Of a stretch of 64,000 nt of DNA, positions 34,671-44,030 are shown piece after piece. Source of the stretch: JAFNAG01 sp050011535 (GTDB taxonomy: Bacteria; Acidobacteriota; UBA6911); NCBI GenBank assembly GCA_050011535.1, contig JBEKIX010000004.1, forward strand, positions 1-64,000. Direction: 5' to 3'. Both the position numbers and the translations under genes were made by a program. The notes below the pieces were generated by a model. It had not been told where the DNA came from. It saw only the letters and a program-made list of their open reading frames with translations, and ran no database searches. The first letter of the stretch is position 1. Each line of letters begins with the position of its first letter.

Positions 34671-37058
34671 ATGAGCCGCAAGAAAGGCAAGCAGGTTGAA
34701 TCCGGACGCCGCGTGGCAGGGAAGCATGCAGAAGAGGAGATGCCGAATGTCCGGGTAGCTACCGATAGCCCGGGCCACGGTTGGAGTGCATGTCTTCTGC
34801 TGCTCCTGCTCGTAGCTGCAACGTTGGCAGCCTATTATCCAGCCTGGCACGGCGGCATCCTCTGGGACGACGACCGCCACATCACCCGCAGCGATTTGCG
34901 CTCGGCCGAGGGATTGTGGCGCATTTGGTTCGATCCGGGCGCCACTCAGCAATACTACCCACTGATGCACTCGGCCTTCTGGGTTGAGCATAAGCTCTGG
35001 GCGGACGACACCCTGGGCTACCATCTGGTCAACATCATTGTGCATGCTCTCATGGCATTTCTGGTCGCAGTGATTCTGCGGCGATTGGCTGTGCCAGGAG
35101 CCATCCTAGCGGCCCTCATCTTCGCCCTCCATCCGATACAAGTGGAGTCGGTCGCATGGATCTCCGAGTTGAAGAACACGCTTTCCGGCGTCTTTTATTT
35201 CGGGGCGGCTCTGACCTATTTGCGCTTCGACGAGAGCCGGCTGAAACGACATTATGCGCTGGCGCTGGCTCTTTTCGTTCTGGCGCTGCTGAGCAAGACG
35301 GTCACGGCAACCCTGCCCGCTGCGCTACTGGTCGTGTTCTGGTGGCGGCGTGGGAAGCTCAGTTGGCGCCGTGACGCCTTGCCGCTCGTGCCATGGTTCG
35401 TGCTGGGTGGTGCCGCAGGATTGGTTACCGCCTGGATCGAACGGTCCATGGTCGGCGCCCAGGGCTCAGAGTATCAGTTTACGCTGATCGAACGATGTCT
35501 GATCGCGGGTCGCGTGATCTGGTTCTATATTGGCAAACTGTTCTGGCCGGCCAACCTGATGTTCAATTATCCCCGATGGCAAGTGAGCCAGCGCGTGTTA
35601 TGGCAGTACCTCTACCCGCTTGCCCTGGTCGCCTTGCTGGGGGCGCTCTGGCTTTTGCGGAAGCGTTCCCGCGCTCCCTTGGCGGCACTGTTGTTTTTCT
35701 GCGGCTCGCTTTTTCCGGTCATGGGATTTTTCAATGTCTACCCGTTCCGTTACTCCTTTGTGGCGGACCATTTCCAGTACATCGCGAGCATAGGCATTAT
35801 CGCACTGGTTGCCGCGAGCCTGATGAATCTCGTGGCACGGTTCCATTTCCAGCCCAGAATGGCAACTGTATGCACGATGCTGCTCCTCGGGGGTGCTCTG
35901 GCTGTGCCAACCTGGAGTCAAAGCCGGCAGTATGTTGATGGGATAACGCTCTATCGCGGCATTCTCAGCCGCAATCCTGCGAGTTGGATGGCTCGCAACA
36001 ACCTGGGCAACGTTTTGCAGACATTGGGCCGGTTCGACGACGCGGTCGCACAATACAACGAAACCTTGCGGCTCAAGCCGGATTTCGCGGACGCCTATAA
36101 CAACCTTGGCGACGCCTTACAAAAGCAGGGCCGTCTTGCAGAAGCCGCGACAGCCTATCAGGAGGCATTGCGACTGGATCCAGCTTTGGCGGGCGCTCAT
36201 TACAACCTGGGAAATACTCTGCGAGATCTGGGACGGCTCGAAGAAGCGGTGTCGCAATTCAATGCGGCAATTATGGAAGAGCCGGGCCTCGCCGAAGCAC
36301 ATTGCAACCTAGGAGTCGCATTGGACGCACTGGGCCGCGGGAATGAGGCCGTGGCGGAATTCAAGGACGCGGCGAGACTCAGGCCCGATTACATCACTGC
36401 TTATATCAATCTCGGCAACACCTTGTTGCATCTTGGACGATTCGAGGAGGCGATCACCCAATACGGGGAAGTACTCCGGCTCAAACCAGAATCTGCAGAC
36501 GCCCGCAACTTGCTGGGTAACGCTTACCAGCAGATGGGCCGCTTCGAGGAGGCGGAAAAGCAACTCAAGGAGGCCTTGCGTCTGAAACCCGATTTCCCCG
36601 GGGCGTACAACAATCTGGGCAACGTCTTTCTCGGAATGGGCCGGTTTGCGGACGCGATTGCTCAATACAAGGAAGCCTTGCGGCTCGAGCCGGACTTTGC
36701 CGCAGCTTATTTCAACATGGGAAACGCTTTCCAATCGATGGGTCGGTGGGAGGACGCATCGGCACAGTACAAAACGGCCATCCGGCTCAAACCTGACTTT
36801 GCCGCGGCTCACTTCAATTTGGGCCAGCTTTTACAGCGATTGGGCAGGCTCCAGGATTCCGTAGATCAGTACGCCGAGGTGATCAAATCGATGCCGGCAT
36901 CGGCTGATGTCCACAATAATTGGGGTGTCGCTCTGGCGGGATTGGGCCGATATGAGGAAGCCGCCACGCATTTCAAGGAAGCTTTGCGGATAAGGCCCGA
37001 CTACGCCGATGCCCGCGCCAACCTGGATCGGGTTCTCAAACTGTTGCTCCGAAAATAA
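34671..37058 (+). CDS. TMTC-like membrane protein with ten TPR repeats
   Basis: A 795-residue protein. Residues 1-35 are basic and cytoplasmic. Residues 40-430 hold about ten hydrophobic membrane segments with the conserved acidic motif WDDDRHITRSD in the first external loop and ALHPIQVESVAWISELKNTLSG, as in the GT-C/TMTC family of O-mannosyltransferase-like proteins. Residues 435-795 are ten consecutive TPR repeats (each about 34 residues, typified by AYNNLGNVFLGMGRFADAIAQYKEALRLEPDF). The role is probably polyprenyl-sugar dependent glycosylation or assembly of envelope proteins, with the TPR tail binding partners; this is inferred from the family. The start lacks a strong SD. Confidence 0.85.
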   Translation: MSRKKGKQVESGRRVAGKHAEEEMPNVRVATDSPGHGWSACLLLLLLVAATLAAYYPAWHGGILWDDDRHITRSDLRSAEGLWRIWFDPGATQQYYPLMHSAFWVEHKLWADDTLGYHLVNIIVHALMAFLVAVILRRLAVPGAILAALIFALHPIQVESVAWISELKNTLSGVFYFGAALTYLRFDESRLKRHYALALALFVLALLSKTVTATLPAALLVVFWWRRGKLSWRRDALPLVPWFVLGGAAGLVTAWIERSMVGAQGSEYQFTLIERCLIAGRVIWFYIGKLFWPANLMFNYPRWQVSQRVLWQYLYPLALVALLGALWLLRKRSRAPLAALLFFCGSLFPVMGFFNVYPFRYSFVADHFQYIASIGIIALVAASLMNLVARFHFQPRMATVCTMLLLGGALAVPTWSQSRQYVDGITLYRGILSRNPASWMARNNLGNVLQTLGRFDDAVAQYNETLRLKPDFADAYNNLGDALQKQGRLAEAATAYQEALRLDPALAGAHYNLGNTLRDLGRLEEAVSQFNAAIMEEPGLAEAHCNLGVALDALGRGNEAVAEFKDAARLRPDYITAYINLGNTLLHLGRFEEAITQYGEVLRLKPESADARNLLGNAYQQMGRFEEAEKQLKEALRLKPDFPGAYNNLGNVFLGMGRFADAIAQYKEALRLEPDFAAAYFNMGNAFQSMGRWEDASAQYKTAIRLKPDFAAAHFNLGQLLQRLGRLQDSVDQYAEVIKSMPASADVHNNWGVALAGLGRYEEAATHFKEALRIRPDYADARANLDRVLKLLLRK

Positions 37059-37085
37059 CTGCATCCACAAACGTCGCGGTCGTAA

Positions 37086-37140
37086 TCATAGTCGTGATCG
37101 GTAATGCACGGATATCAGAGAAAACCGATCACAACTACGA
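37086..37140. repeat. Long inverted repeat after the TPR gene
   Basis: TCATAGTCGTGATCGG (37086-37101) pairs with CCGATCACAACTACGA (37125-37140) at 14 of 16 positions, with a 23-base loop. It lies 28 bases after the TPR stop and could end transcription, but there is no T-run after it. It may also be a dispersed repeat. Confidence 0.4.
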
Positions 37141-37249
37141 GTCATGACAGAATGGGCACGGCGGCAAACTGCCATTTTCATGCGTTGCAGGGCTTGCCGT
37201 GCGCGTCTTTTTCGTAAGGTCTGCGTATTGAGTGTGTGATAATCCACAC

Positions 37250-37681
37250 ATGAAAATTGCATTGGGCTCAGATCATGCCGGGTATTCTTACAAAGAAAAG
37301 ATCCGTGAATTCCTCACGGCAGAGGGGCATGAAGTGCGGGATTTCGGCACATCTTCCGAGGAACCGGTGGATTATCCGCTCTTTATCCGGCCCGCGGCCG
37401 AGGCGGTCGCCCGCGGAGAGTGCGACCGCGGTGTGGTGCTCGGCGGCTCCGGCAACGGTGAGGCAATCGTCGCCAACCGTGTTCGCGGAATCCGCTGTGC
37501 CGTCTGTTGGAACGAGCAGAGTGCAGAACTGGCGCGCAGGCACAACGACGCCAACATGATCTCACTCGGCCAACGGATGATGCCGCTCGAAACGGCGCTG
37601 GAGATCGTGCGCGTCTGGCTGAGAACGCCTTTCGAGGGCGGACGCCACCTAAGGAGAATCCAGCTGATCGATCGCCCCTAA
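37250..37681 (+). CDS. rpiB: Ribose-5-phosphate isomerase B
   Basis: A 143-residue enzyme interconverting ribose 5-phosphate and ribulose 5-phosphate in the pentose-phosphate pathway. The family start MKIALGSDHAGYSYKEKI, the catalytic-loop region GVVLGGSGNGEAIVANRV and the HNDANMISLGQRM motif are present. In this protein the position often Cys in RpiB (GxCGTGxG) reads SGNG, as in the RpiB type that uses another base. The ATG at 37250 matches relatives; an in-frame GTG at 37232 is possible, and no SD is seen. The gene is convergent with the 2-oxoacid dehydrogenase gene, with 18 bases between. Confidence 0.92.
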   Translation: MKIALGSDHAGYSYKEKIREFLTAEGHEVRDFGTSSEEPVDYPLFIRPAAEAVARGECDRGVVLGGSGNGEAIVANRVRGIRCAVCWNEQSAELARRHNDANMISLGQRMMPLETALEIVRVWLRTPFEGGRHLRRIQLIDRP

Positions 37682-37699
37682 GTCACGGAGTAGCAGGCC

Positions 37700-40111
37700 C
37701 TAACGGTAGAAGATCGGGAAACGCCGCGGGTCCGTTTCGTGCATCAGATCGTAGACCGCTTCGAATATTTGCTCACGCTGGGGTTTCGAAAAATAATCGC
37801 CGTCGGAGCCGTAAGCAGGACGATGCTCCCGTGCCGGCAGAGTGCGAGGGGCGGCATCGAGCCATTCATAGCCGCTGTTGGTTTCGATCGTCTGTTGCAT
37901 CATGTAAGCGGTGGCACCGCCGGGAAAATCCTCGTCCACGAAAAGGACGCGGCTGGTCTTCTTGAGCGATTCCACGATCACGCCGCGCACATCAAAGGGA
38001 ATCAGGGTGCGGATATCGATCAGCTCGGCTTCGATGCCGACATTGCGCAAGAGATTGGCGGCTTCTTCGGCGATGGCACAACAGGCGCCATAGGTGACCA
38101 CGGTGACATCCTTGCCGGTTCGGATCACCTCCGGCACTCCGAACGGGATGGTAAACTCGCCGATGTTTTCCGGCTTTGGCGCCTTCCTTCGATAAGCATT
38201 CAGCACCTCGACCATGAGCGCCGTGTCATCCGAACGGAGGATCGTGTTGTACAGGCCGGCTGCCTGAGTCGAGTCGCGCGGTACGCAGATGTAAATGCCG
38301 CGCAGCAAATCGATCAGCCCTGCCATTTGCGATCCGGAATGCCATATTCCTTCCAGGCGATGTCCCCGTGTGCGCACGATAACCGGAGCTTTCTGACCTC
38401 CGCGCGTGCGCCAGCGCAATGAAGCGAGATCATCAGACATGATCTGCAAGGCGTACAGCGCATAGTCCAGGTATTGAATTTCCGCGATCGGGCGCAGGCC
38501 TCGAAGTGCCATCCCGATCGCCTGGCCCAGGATTGTAGCCTCGCGAATCCCCGTGTCCGTGATGCGCAGCGGGCCGTACTTCTGCTGTAGACGCGCAAAC
38601 CCTTGGTTCACATCGCCCAACTGGCCGACGTCTTCCCCCATGGCCACGAGTTGCGGATATCGGGTAAATGCGGCGTCGAAGCAGGCGTTCAGGATCTCAA
38701 AGCCGTACTGGAGGGGCGCGTTTTCCGCATAGACTGGGCGTACCTCGGGCACTCTGAGTGCGGATTCCGCGGTCTCACTGTACAGATCCGATCCGTAGCG
38801 TATCCGATTTTCCTCCATGCGGGCCGCTTTCCAGTCGACCAGGCTCTGTCTTACCGGTGCATCGTCCAGCCGGATGGAGAGCAGGACTTCCTCGGCCGCT
38901 GCCATAAGATCGCGCCGCAGTACATCCTGTTTTGCGGCCAGCGCTTCTGCAACGCTCGCCGCCTCAACTCCTCGAGCCGAGTCCCGCGCCAGGTCGAGAA
39001 AAAGGGTCACCAGGTGATCCCGCTCTGCATCAATCGGCTGGCGAAAGGCCGCCCATGCCCGATCTCTTGCCGCAAGCACGTGTGCCTTTTCTTCCTCCTC
39101 GATTTTTCCTAGTTCATGCTTCGATGCTACTCCCTCCGCGATGAGCCAATCTCTCATCCTGGGAATACAGTCGAATCTCTTTTCCCAATCCAGACGCTCC
39201 GTCGACTTGTAGCGCTGTTGGCTGCCGGAGGTCGAATGGCCGAGGGGTTGTGTCAGTTCTGTTACGTGAATGATCACGGGCACATGATTGCGGCGCGCCG
39301 ATTCTGCGCCTGCCATGTACGTTTCGCACAACTTCGGATAGTTCCATCCGGCGACGGAATAAATGTCGATTCCCGATTTATCGCCGGGACGCCGCTGGAA
39401 GCCCTCCAGGATGCGAAAAATATCGCCCTTGGTCATTTGAAACTGATTGGGAACCGAGATTCCATAGCCGTCGTCCCAGATCGACAGCAGCATCGGCACC
39501 TGGAGCACTCCCGCGGCATTGATCGCTTCCCAGAATATGCCCTCGGCGCAGCTCGCGTTGCCGATAGTACCGAAAGCGATCTCGTCGCCGCCATCCGAGA
39601 ATCCGGCGGCCGCCAGCCCGCGCAGTTCTCCCAGCCGCCGATAGAGAACCGACGCGTACGCCAGTCCCAGAAGTCGCGGCATTTGGGCTCCCGTCGGCGA
39701 GACATCAGCCGAAGAGTTGTTCAAGGACATGAGATCTTTCCAGCGTCCGTCTGGGTGCAGCAGCCTGGTCGCAAAATGTCCCGTCATGGAGCGGCCGCCG
39801 CATGCGGGCTCATGATCAAGGTCCGTATCGGCGTAGAGCTGGGCGAAGTACTCCTCCACGCTCAACATGCCCAGGGCGAACATCATCGTCTGATCCCGGT
39901 AATATCCGGCACGGAAGTCGCCGTTGCGAAAAGCATGAGCCATGGCCATCTGGGGAACTTCCTTGCCGGCGCCGAAAATGCCGAATTTCGCCTTTCCGGA
40001 CAACACCTCTCTATGACCCACGATGCTGGCCTGGCGGCTTCGAGTAGCCATGCGGTAATCGTGGAGAGCAACTTCCCTGGTGGATTGCAGAGAGTTTTCA
40101 TTCGATGACAT
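37700..40111 (-). CDS. 2-oxoacid dehydrogenase E1, alpha and beta subunits fused
   Basis: An 803-residue thiamine-diphosphate enzyme that decarboxylates branched-chain or similar 2-oxoacids. The first half is an E1-alpha (GAGKEVPQMAMAHAF, RDQTMMFALG, TPP region SCAEGIFWEAINAAG and DDGYGISVPNQF). The second half is a transketolase-like E1-beta (QYGFEILNACFDAAF, GEDVGQLGDVNQGF, TDTGIREATILGQA, VLFVDEDFPGGATAYMMQQ). In many bacteria these are two genes; fused forms are known. No own E2 or E3 lies beside it, so it may use the AceF/Lpd encoded 4 kb away. Start at 40111 (MSSNENSLQ) is preferred to 40141; both lack a clear SD. Confidence 0.88.
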   Translation of the reverse strand: MSSNENSLQSTREVALHDYRMATRSRQASIVGHREVLSGKAKFGIFGAGKEVPQMAMAHAFRNGDFRAGYYRDQTMMFALGMLSVEEYFAQLYADTDLDHEPACGGRSMTGHFATRLLHPDGRWKDLMSLNNSSADVSPTGAQMPRLLGLAYASVLYRRLGELRGLAAAGFSDGGDEIAFGTIGNASCAEGIFWEAINAAGVLQVPMLLSIWDDGYGISVPNQFQMTKGDIFRILEGFQRRPGDKSGIDIYSVAGWNYPKLCETYMAGAESARRNHVPVIIHVTELTQPLGHSTSGSQQRYKSTERLDWEKRFDCIPRMRDWLIAEGVASKHELGKIEEEEKAHVLAARDRAWAAFRQPIDAERDHLVTLFLDLARDSARGVEAASVAEALAAKQDVLRRDLMAAAEEVLLSIRLDDAPVRQSLVDWKAARMEENRIRYGSDLYSETAESALRVPEVRPVYAENAPLQYGFEILNACFDAAFTRYPQLVAMGEDVGQLGDVNQGFARLQQKYGPLRITDTGIREATILGQAIGMALRGLRPIAEIQYLDYALYALQIMSDDLASLRWRTRGGQKAPVIVRTRGHRLEGIWHSGSQMAGLIDLLRGIYICVPRDSTQAAGLYNTILRSDDTALMVEVLNAYRRKAPKPENIGEFTIPFGVPEVIRTGKDVTVVTYGACCAIAEEAANLLRNVGIEAELIDIRTLIPFDVRGVIVESLKKTSRVLFVDEDFPGGATAYMMQQTIETNSGYEWLDAAPRTLPAREHRPAYGSDGDYFSKPQREQIFEAVYDLMHETDPRRFPIFYR

Positions 40112-40457
40112 TTCGTATGCGCCTGCCACGAAAGGCTTCATTGATAAAAGCTAACATAATCCTTGAGGTACGCGAAGTGGTTCGGCGGAGAAATGGCAGG
40201 CTCGAAAAGCATTTTGGTGAACAATGCCGCCACGTGTTTTTTGCGGCGTGCCACAATCCAGCCTGCCGGGGATTCAGGGTATTTGAAGAGGGCACGAAAA
40301 CTTGGCCTCATAATCTTCGGCAGGCCGGTTCGTTGAGGCGCCGTGCCGGGGAGTGGCTGTTTGCCGCATCTTACATGAGTCGGGAGTCGCCTGATCCGAA
40401 CCAGAGAGAGCGAAACTTTCCTTCATCCGCGGATGGCGGCCTGTCCATGGCTGACTA
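40112..40457. other. Intergenic stretch, no gene seen
   Basis: About 345 bases between the fused E1 gene and the thioredoxin-like gene. Frames are short and unlike known proteins; no convincing promoter, repeat or RNA was found. Confidence 0.4.
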
Positions 40458-41117
40458 TTACTTCAAGAGCCGCTCGAGGCGTCCTTTCAAAAGTGCATAG
40501 GCAACCCCGCCGTTGACGCGTTCCGGAGGGCGGGACTCTGTGATGATAAAAAACGTCGGGGTTACGGTGACATTGTGGCTCTCGCCCAACAGGACTTCAA
40601 GCCGCACCGCCTGCTCGATGGACGGATCGGTAGCCAGCTTTTGCACCCGCGTTAATTCGGTCGGATCCAAAACCCTCGCGACTACGGCGTCGATATTGCC
40701 GTCTTGCGACCACTGTGCTTGTTCCTGGTAAAGCGCGTCGAAGACCCTCAGCCAGGTCTCTCGTCCTAGCCGCTCAGCGGCCTGTGCATAAGAGGCCGCC
40801 TTACGGGAGTACTGATGCATTTCCAGGGGAAAATCATGGTACACGACGTAGATCTTGTCGAGCCTCTTCTCTTTGGTAAAGTCGGCAATCAGAGGCTTCA
40901 TCGTTTCCAAGTAAAACGTCCGGCACACTGGACACTGAAAATCGGAGTACACTTCGATCTTGAGCGGTGCGTTGGGCTGGCCGCCCAGCCAGAGATCCGG
41001 CTGCTTATCCGCACCGCCCTGTCCACTTGCCGAAAGCACTGCAGCTGCCAGGACCCATGCAGCCGCAGCCAAGATCCGTTTCCCGCTTTGCATCATTTGT
41101 TTCGGTGTTCGACCCAT
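40458..41117 (-). CDS. Exported DsbA/DsbG-like thioredoxin-fold protein
   Basis: A 219-residue protein with a signal peptide (KRILAAAAWVLAAAVLSASG) and a thioredoxin fold of the DsbA/disulfide-interchange type (Thioredoxin_4). The redox motif is C62-P-V-C65 in FQCPVCRTFYLE, followed by VVYHDFPLEMHQYSRKAA and the cis-proline region VTPTFFII. It should form, reduce or isomerise disulfides of periplasmic proteins. The ATG at 41117 follows GAGGT at 5 bases. It stands alone between the fused E1 and a radical SAM gene on the same strand. Confidence 0.9.
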   Translation of the reverse strand: MGRTPKQMMQSGKRILAAAAWVLAAAVLSASGQGGADKQPDLWLGGQPNAPLKIEVYSDFQCPVCRTFYLETMKPLIADFTKEKRLDKIYVVYHDFPLEMHQYSRKAASYAQAAERLGRETWLRVFDALYQEQAQWSQDGNIDAVVARVLDPTELTRVQKLATDPSIEQAVRLEVLLGESHNVTVTPTFFIITESRPPERVNGGVAYALLKGRLERLLK

Positions 41118-41265
41118 TCTGACCTCGGCTCCATATGGTTGATGGGCCCAGTATACCCTGCCTGCTCATTCCCTTGAAGCGCAAAAAGGTATGAAGAGAA
41201 CGGAAGGAGTTGGGGTGAGGGGATACCCAGGACGGGCACCCCTCTTGATCAATCGGAGGGCCACC

Positions 41266-43239
41266 TTATCGTCCCGACTTGATCGTGACCAGGCTCTCCT
41301 GGTCCCTCTCCGGCATTGCAGGGTTTGAATGGCAGCCACAGCCGCCTCCCGACGATGTCCCTTGTAATACAGGGAGCGTGAGATGATGCGCGGTCGTGGG
41401 CAGCTGTACCTTTCGACCCTTTGCGAAGATCTCGTGCCGGCCTTGAGTCTTGTGCCACTCTGCCAGCGATGCCGTCTGGTGCATGTTCTCGATGATCTGA
41501 CGCCAGCCCACGCCGGTGTTATAAGCGCAGAATGAGATCTCACCTTCCTGCGTGCCATAAGGAATGACGCACATTTCCGTGCGTCTGAAATCGTAATTCC
41601 ACAGGTCCTGAAACCACATCCCTTCGATACAGAGCACGCGCCAATCGTCTTTTTCTGTCCGCGTTTTCATCCGGTCGTTGCGGTCGCTGTCCGAGCGGTC
41701 GGAGGCGGGCTTGAAAAGGTTGAGAATTTGCGACAGCGGGAATCCCTTGGGAGCTTTGTCGGCACGGTAGTTGCGCAAAATGGAGAGCGCCAGCTGCGCT
41801 GCCGTGAGCGTCTCGCCGCGCGCAGAATCGGTGATGATCGCGACGTCGCGAATAAACCTTTCATAGTCGAAGAACTTGAACAGAGGAGTCCACTCGTGAG
41901 TGCGCCGGTTGACTACGAGGAGGCTGAAAATGCCGCAGTTCGGGTGACAATTGCAGGCACTCCAGCCCCAGGGGGCTTCCGGTCCCTGGAGGATGTCCAT
42001 TACGCTCGTGAAGGCGCTGTATGAGGACAAGGGAAACCAGTCCCGCATCGGCTCCCAGTCATTTCCCATCTGGGTTTTCAAATCTGCCACCATGCCGCTG
42101 AGCGTATAACGCTGCCGATAGCGCGTTTCATCGTCGATCTCTTCATCGCGACCCGTAAACGAGACCGGCTGAAAGGCGATGGTTTGGATCTTGTCAATGT
42201 TACGGACGGCAAAGTCCACGATCGGGCCGACCATGTCGTTATTGATCGTGTTGACTATAGTGGCCACCAGGGTGGTCTTCATTCCCACCTTGGCCATGTT
42301 TTCGATGGCCTGCAGCTTCACGTCGAAGAGGTTGCCGACTCCGCGGTGCTGATTTTTCTCGTTCGTCGTGCCATCGAACTGAAGGTAAGTGCCATGCAAC
42401 CCGGCTTCGTGAGCTTTGCGAGTGAATTCCTCGCTTTGGGCAAAGCGGATCCCGTTCGTGGCCGCGAGCACGCGATAAAACCCGATCTTCTTTGCGTACG
42501 CCACGGCCTCGAGGAAGTGCGGCGAAAGCGTAGGTTCACCTCCGGAAAGCAGAACAATAATCTGGCGCCGTGGCTTGAATGAAACCGCGCGATCGAGAAT
42601 TGCCTTGGTCTCTTCGAAGTCGGGCTCGTGGACATATCCAACCTGATTGGCATCCATAAAGCACGGATTGCACATCATGTTGCAGCGATTCGTCAGATCG
42701 ACGGTGAGGACAGCTCCGCGTCCGTATTGAATAGTGGAGGAGCCGTGGCGGTGGACTTTCTCATCCTCGGAACTACGGAAATCGCGTCCGAAAAACAGGC
42801 TTTCGATGCGCCGCGTAAAGGCAGGATCGGTCGAAAGAACGTCCTCGAAGGGACCGTGTTTCTCGCATACCTTGCGCATCAGGATGCGTCCGTGTTCTTC
42901 GAGGAGCTGAGCTTTGACCTCGCCGGGGCGGCCGTTCAAGAGCAGCGACAAATCCGATTCTCCCAGCAAGATCGAATTCCTGACCTCGGGGACGCACCGG
43001 GGGCACAAAGAGTCTGTTGTGCGGGGAAAGCCAAGCGGCGGCGCCGTTCGTTCATGGCTCTTGAGGATTTTGCCCGGCGCCCATTTCGGTTGCGGCAACT
43101 CCCCTTCGGGCAGCCTGGCGTTGATCGCCTGAAACGCTTTCCATGTCCAGTTGGACAAGCCCGAAAAAAAGGAGGAGCCCGACCAGTTGAGCAGGCGAGC
43201 TTTGCCATTCTCGTTGCGTAACAAGTGATCCGTGTACAT
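41266..43239 (-). CDS. COG1964-type radical SAM enzyme, tetraether-lipid-synthase-like
   Basis: A 657-residue radical SAM protein. An N-terminal region has SLCPRCVPEVRNSILL (C79, C82) and KVCEKHGPFEDVL (C125), ligands of an extra cluster seen in COG1964 proteins. The SAM cluster is C186-x3-C190-x2-C193 in DLTNRCNMMCNPCFMDAN. LSGGEPTLSPHF, TYLQFDGTTNE and FQPVSFTGR follow, all shared with the archaeal MJ0619/Tes group that joins lipid tails into tetraethers. The long C-terminal part (about 250 residues) contains a CNCHPNCG segment and ends with GGGCGCHSNP. The start at 43239 (MYTDHLL) follows GGTGAAAGG; an in-frame start 29 codons upstream is less likely. Membrane-spanning lipid synthesis is a hypothesis. 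Confidence 0.78.
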   Translation of the reverse strand: MYTDHLLRNENGKARLLNWSGSSFFSGLSNWTWKAFQAINARLPEGELPQPKWAPGKILKSHERTAPPLGFPRTTDSLCPRCVPEVRNSILLGESDLSLLLNGRPGEVKAQLLEEHGRILMRKVCEKHGPFEDVLSTDPAFTRRIESLFFGRDFRSSEDEKVHRHGSSTIQYGRGAVLTVDLTNRCNMMCNPCFMDANQVGYVHEPDFEETKAILDRAVSFKPRRQIIVLLSGGEPTLSPHFLEAVAYAKKIGFYRVLAATNGIRFAQSEEFTRKAHEAGLHGTYLQFDGTTNEKNQHRGVGNLFDVKLQAIENMAKVGMKTTLVATIVNTINNDMVGPIVDFAVRNIDKIQTIAFQPVSFTGRDEEIDDETRYRQRYTLSGMVADLKTQMGNDWEPMRDWFPLSSYSAFTSVMDILQGPEAPWGWSACNCHPNCGIFSLLVVNRRTHEWTPLFKFFDYERFIRDVAIITDSARGETLTAAQLALSILRNYRADKAPKGFPLSQILNLFKPASDRSDSDRNDRMKTRTEKDDWRVLCIEGMWFQDLWNYDFRRTEMCVIPYGTQEGEISFCAYNTGVGWRQIIENMHQTASLAEWHKTQGRHEIFAKGRKVQLPTTAHHLTLPVLQGTSSGGGCGCHSNPAMPERDQESLVTIKSGR

Positions 43240-43384
43240 CCTTTCACCCCCGGCCCGCAAGGGCCTATGCTCTTCCACCCGAATCGCGACCTCGTCAGCT
43301 GCGAAGGCGCGAGAAGAGCCGTGCATAAAAGGCTATCAACCTTTCGCGAGTTGATCCAATTTTATTTGTGAATCGTCCTCGAGG

Positions 43385-43413
43385 TTGCCAATTTCCGGCC
43401 GATTCTGCATAGT
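43385..43413 (+). promoter_or_regulatory. Possible sigma-70-type promoter before the CBS gene
   Basis: TTGCCA (43385-43390), 17 bases, CATAGT (43408-43413): five and four matches to the consensus hexamers. It is about 160 bases before the CBS start in the divergent 43240-43574 gap. No other structure was noted in that gap. Confidence 0.3.
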
Positions 43414-43574
43414 ATACGAAACGAGTTTGGGAGCTCGGGTAATTAGAATCATAGGGATACTGTGGGGAAGGGAAAGAAGCTCGCTGCCAATCACTCCCTC
43501 GCTGACGTGAATGGCGTGCTCCGATGTGTCAATCCCCGGGACCGTCTGCAACTAAGAAAGTCAGGAGATCAAAC

Positions 43575-44009
43575 ATGAAGACCGTGCGCCAGATGCTGCA
43601 AGCGAAAGGCTTCGACATATGGACAGTCGATCCTGATACTTCGGTTTACGACACATTGAAACTCATGGCGGAAAAGAACGTGGGAGCCTTGCTTGTCATG
43701 AGAGAAGGAAAACTCCTCGGCATTTTCTCCGAGCGAGACTATGCGAGGAGGATGATCCTGCAAGGAAAACACTCGAAAGATACACTGGTGATGGAGGTCA
43801 TGACTGAGAACCCAATCTGCGTCAGTCCGGACAAAACGGTCGAAGAATGCATGGAACTTATGACAAACAACCACGTTCGGCATCTACCCGTGTTTGATGG
43901 CGGCCGGCTATTCGGTATCGTATCGATTGGCGATGTGGTCAAGGCGATCATCACGGAACAGCAAGGCACGATCACCGACCTGGAAAACTACATTACTGGA
44001 AAGCGATAG
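43575..44009 (+). CDS. CBS-pair domain protein
   Basis: A 144-residue protein consisting of two CBS motifs in tandem, forming one Bateman module. The first is MKTVRQMLQAKGFDIWTVDPDTSVYDTLKLMAEKNVGALLVM, the second VMEVMTENPICVSPDKTVEECMELMTNNHVRHLPVF. GIFSERDYARRMIL between them is typical. Such modules bind adenine nucleotides and regulate partner enzymes; none is fused here. The ATG at 43575 follows AGGAG at 7 bases and is preferred over an upstream in-frame start at 43524. It is convergent with lpd, 21 bases away. Confidence 0.9.
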   Translation: MKTVRQMLQAKGFDIWTVDPDTSVYDTLKLMAEKNVGALLVMREGKLLGIFSERDYARRMILQGKHSKDTLVMEVMTENPICVSPDKTVEECMELMTNNHVRHLPVFDGGRLFGIVSIGDVVKAIITEQQGTITDLENYITGKR

Positions 44010-44030
44010 GGTTTTGGCGCTCGATTCCAT

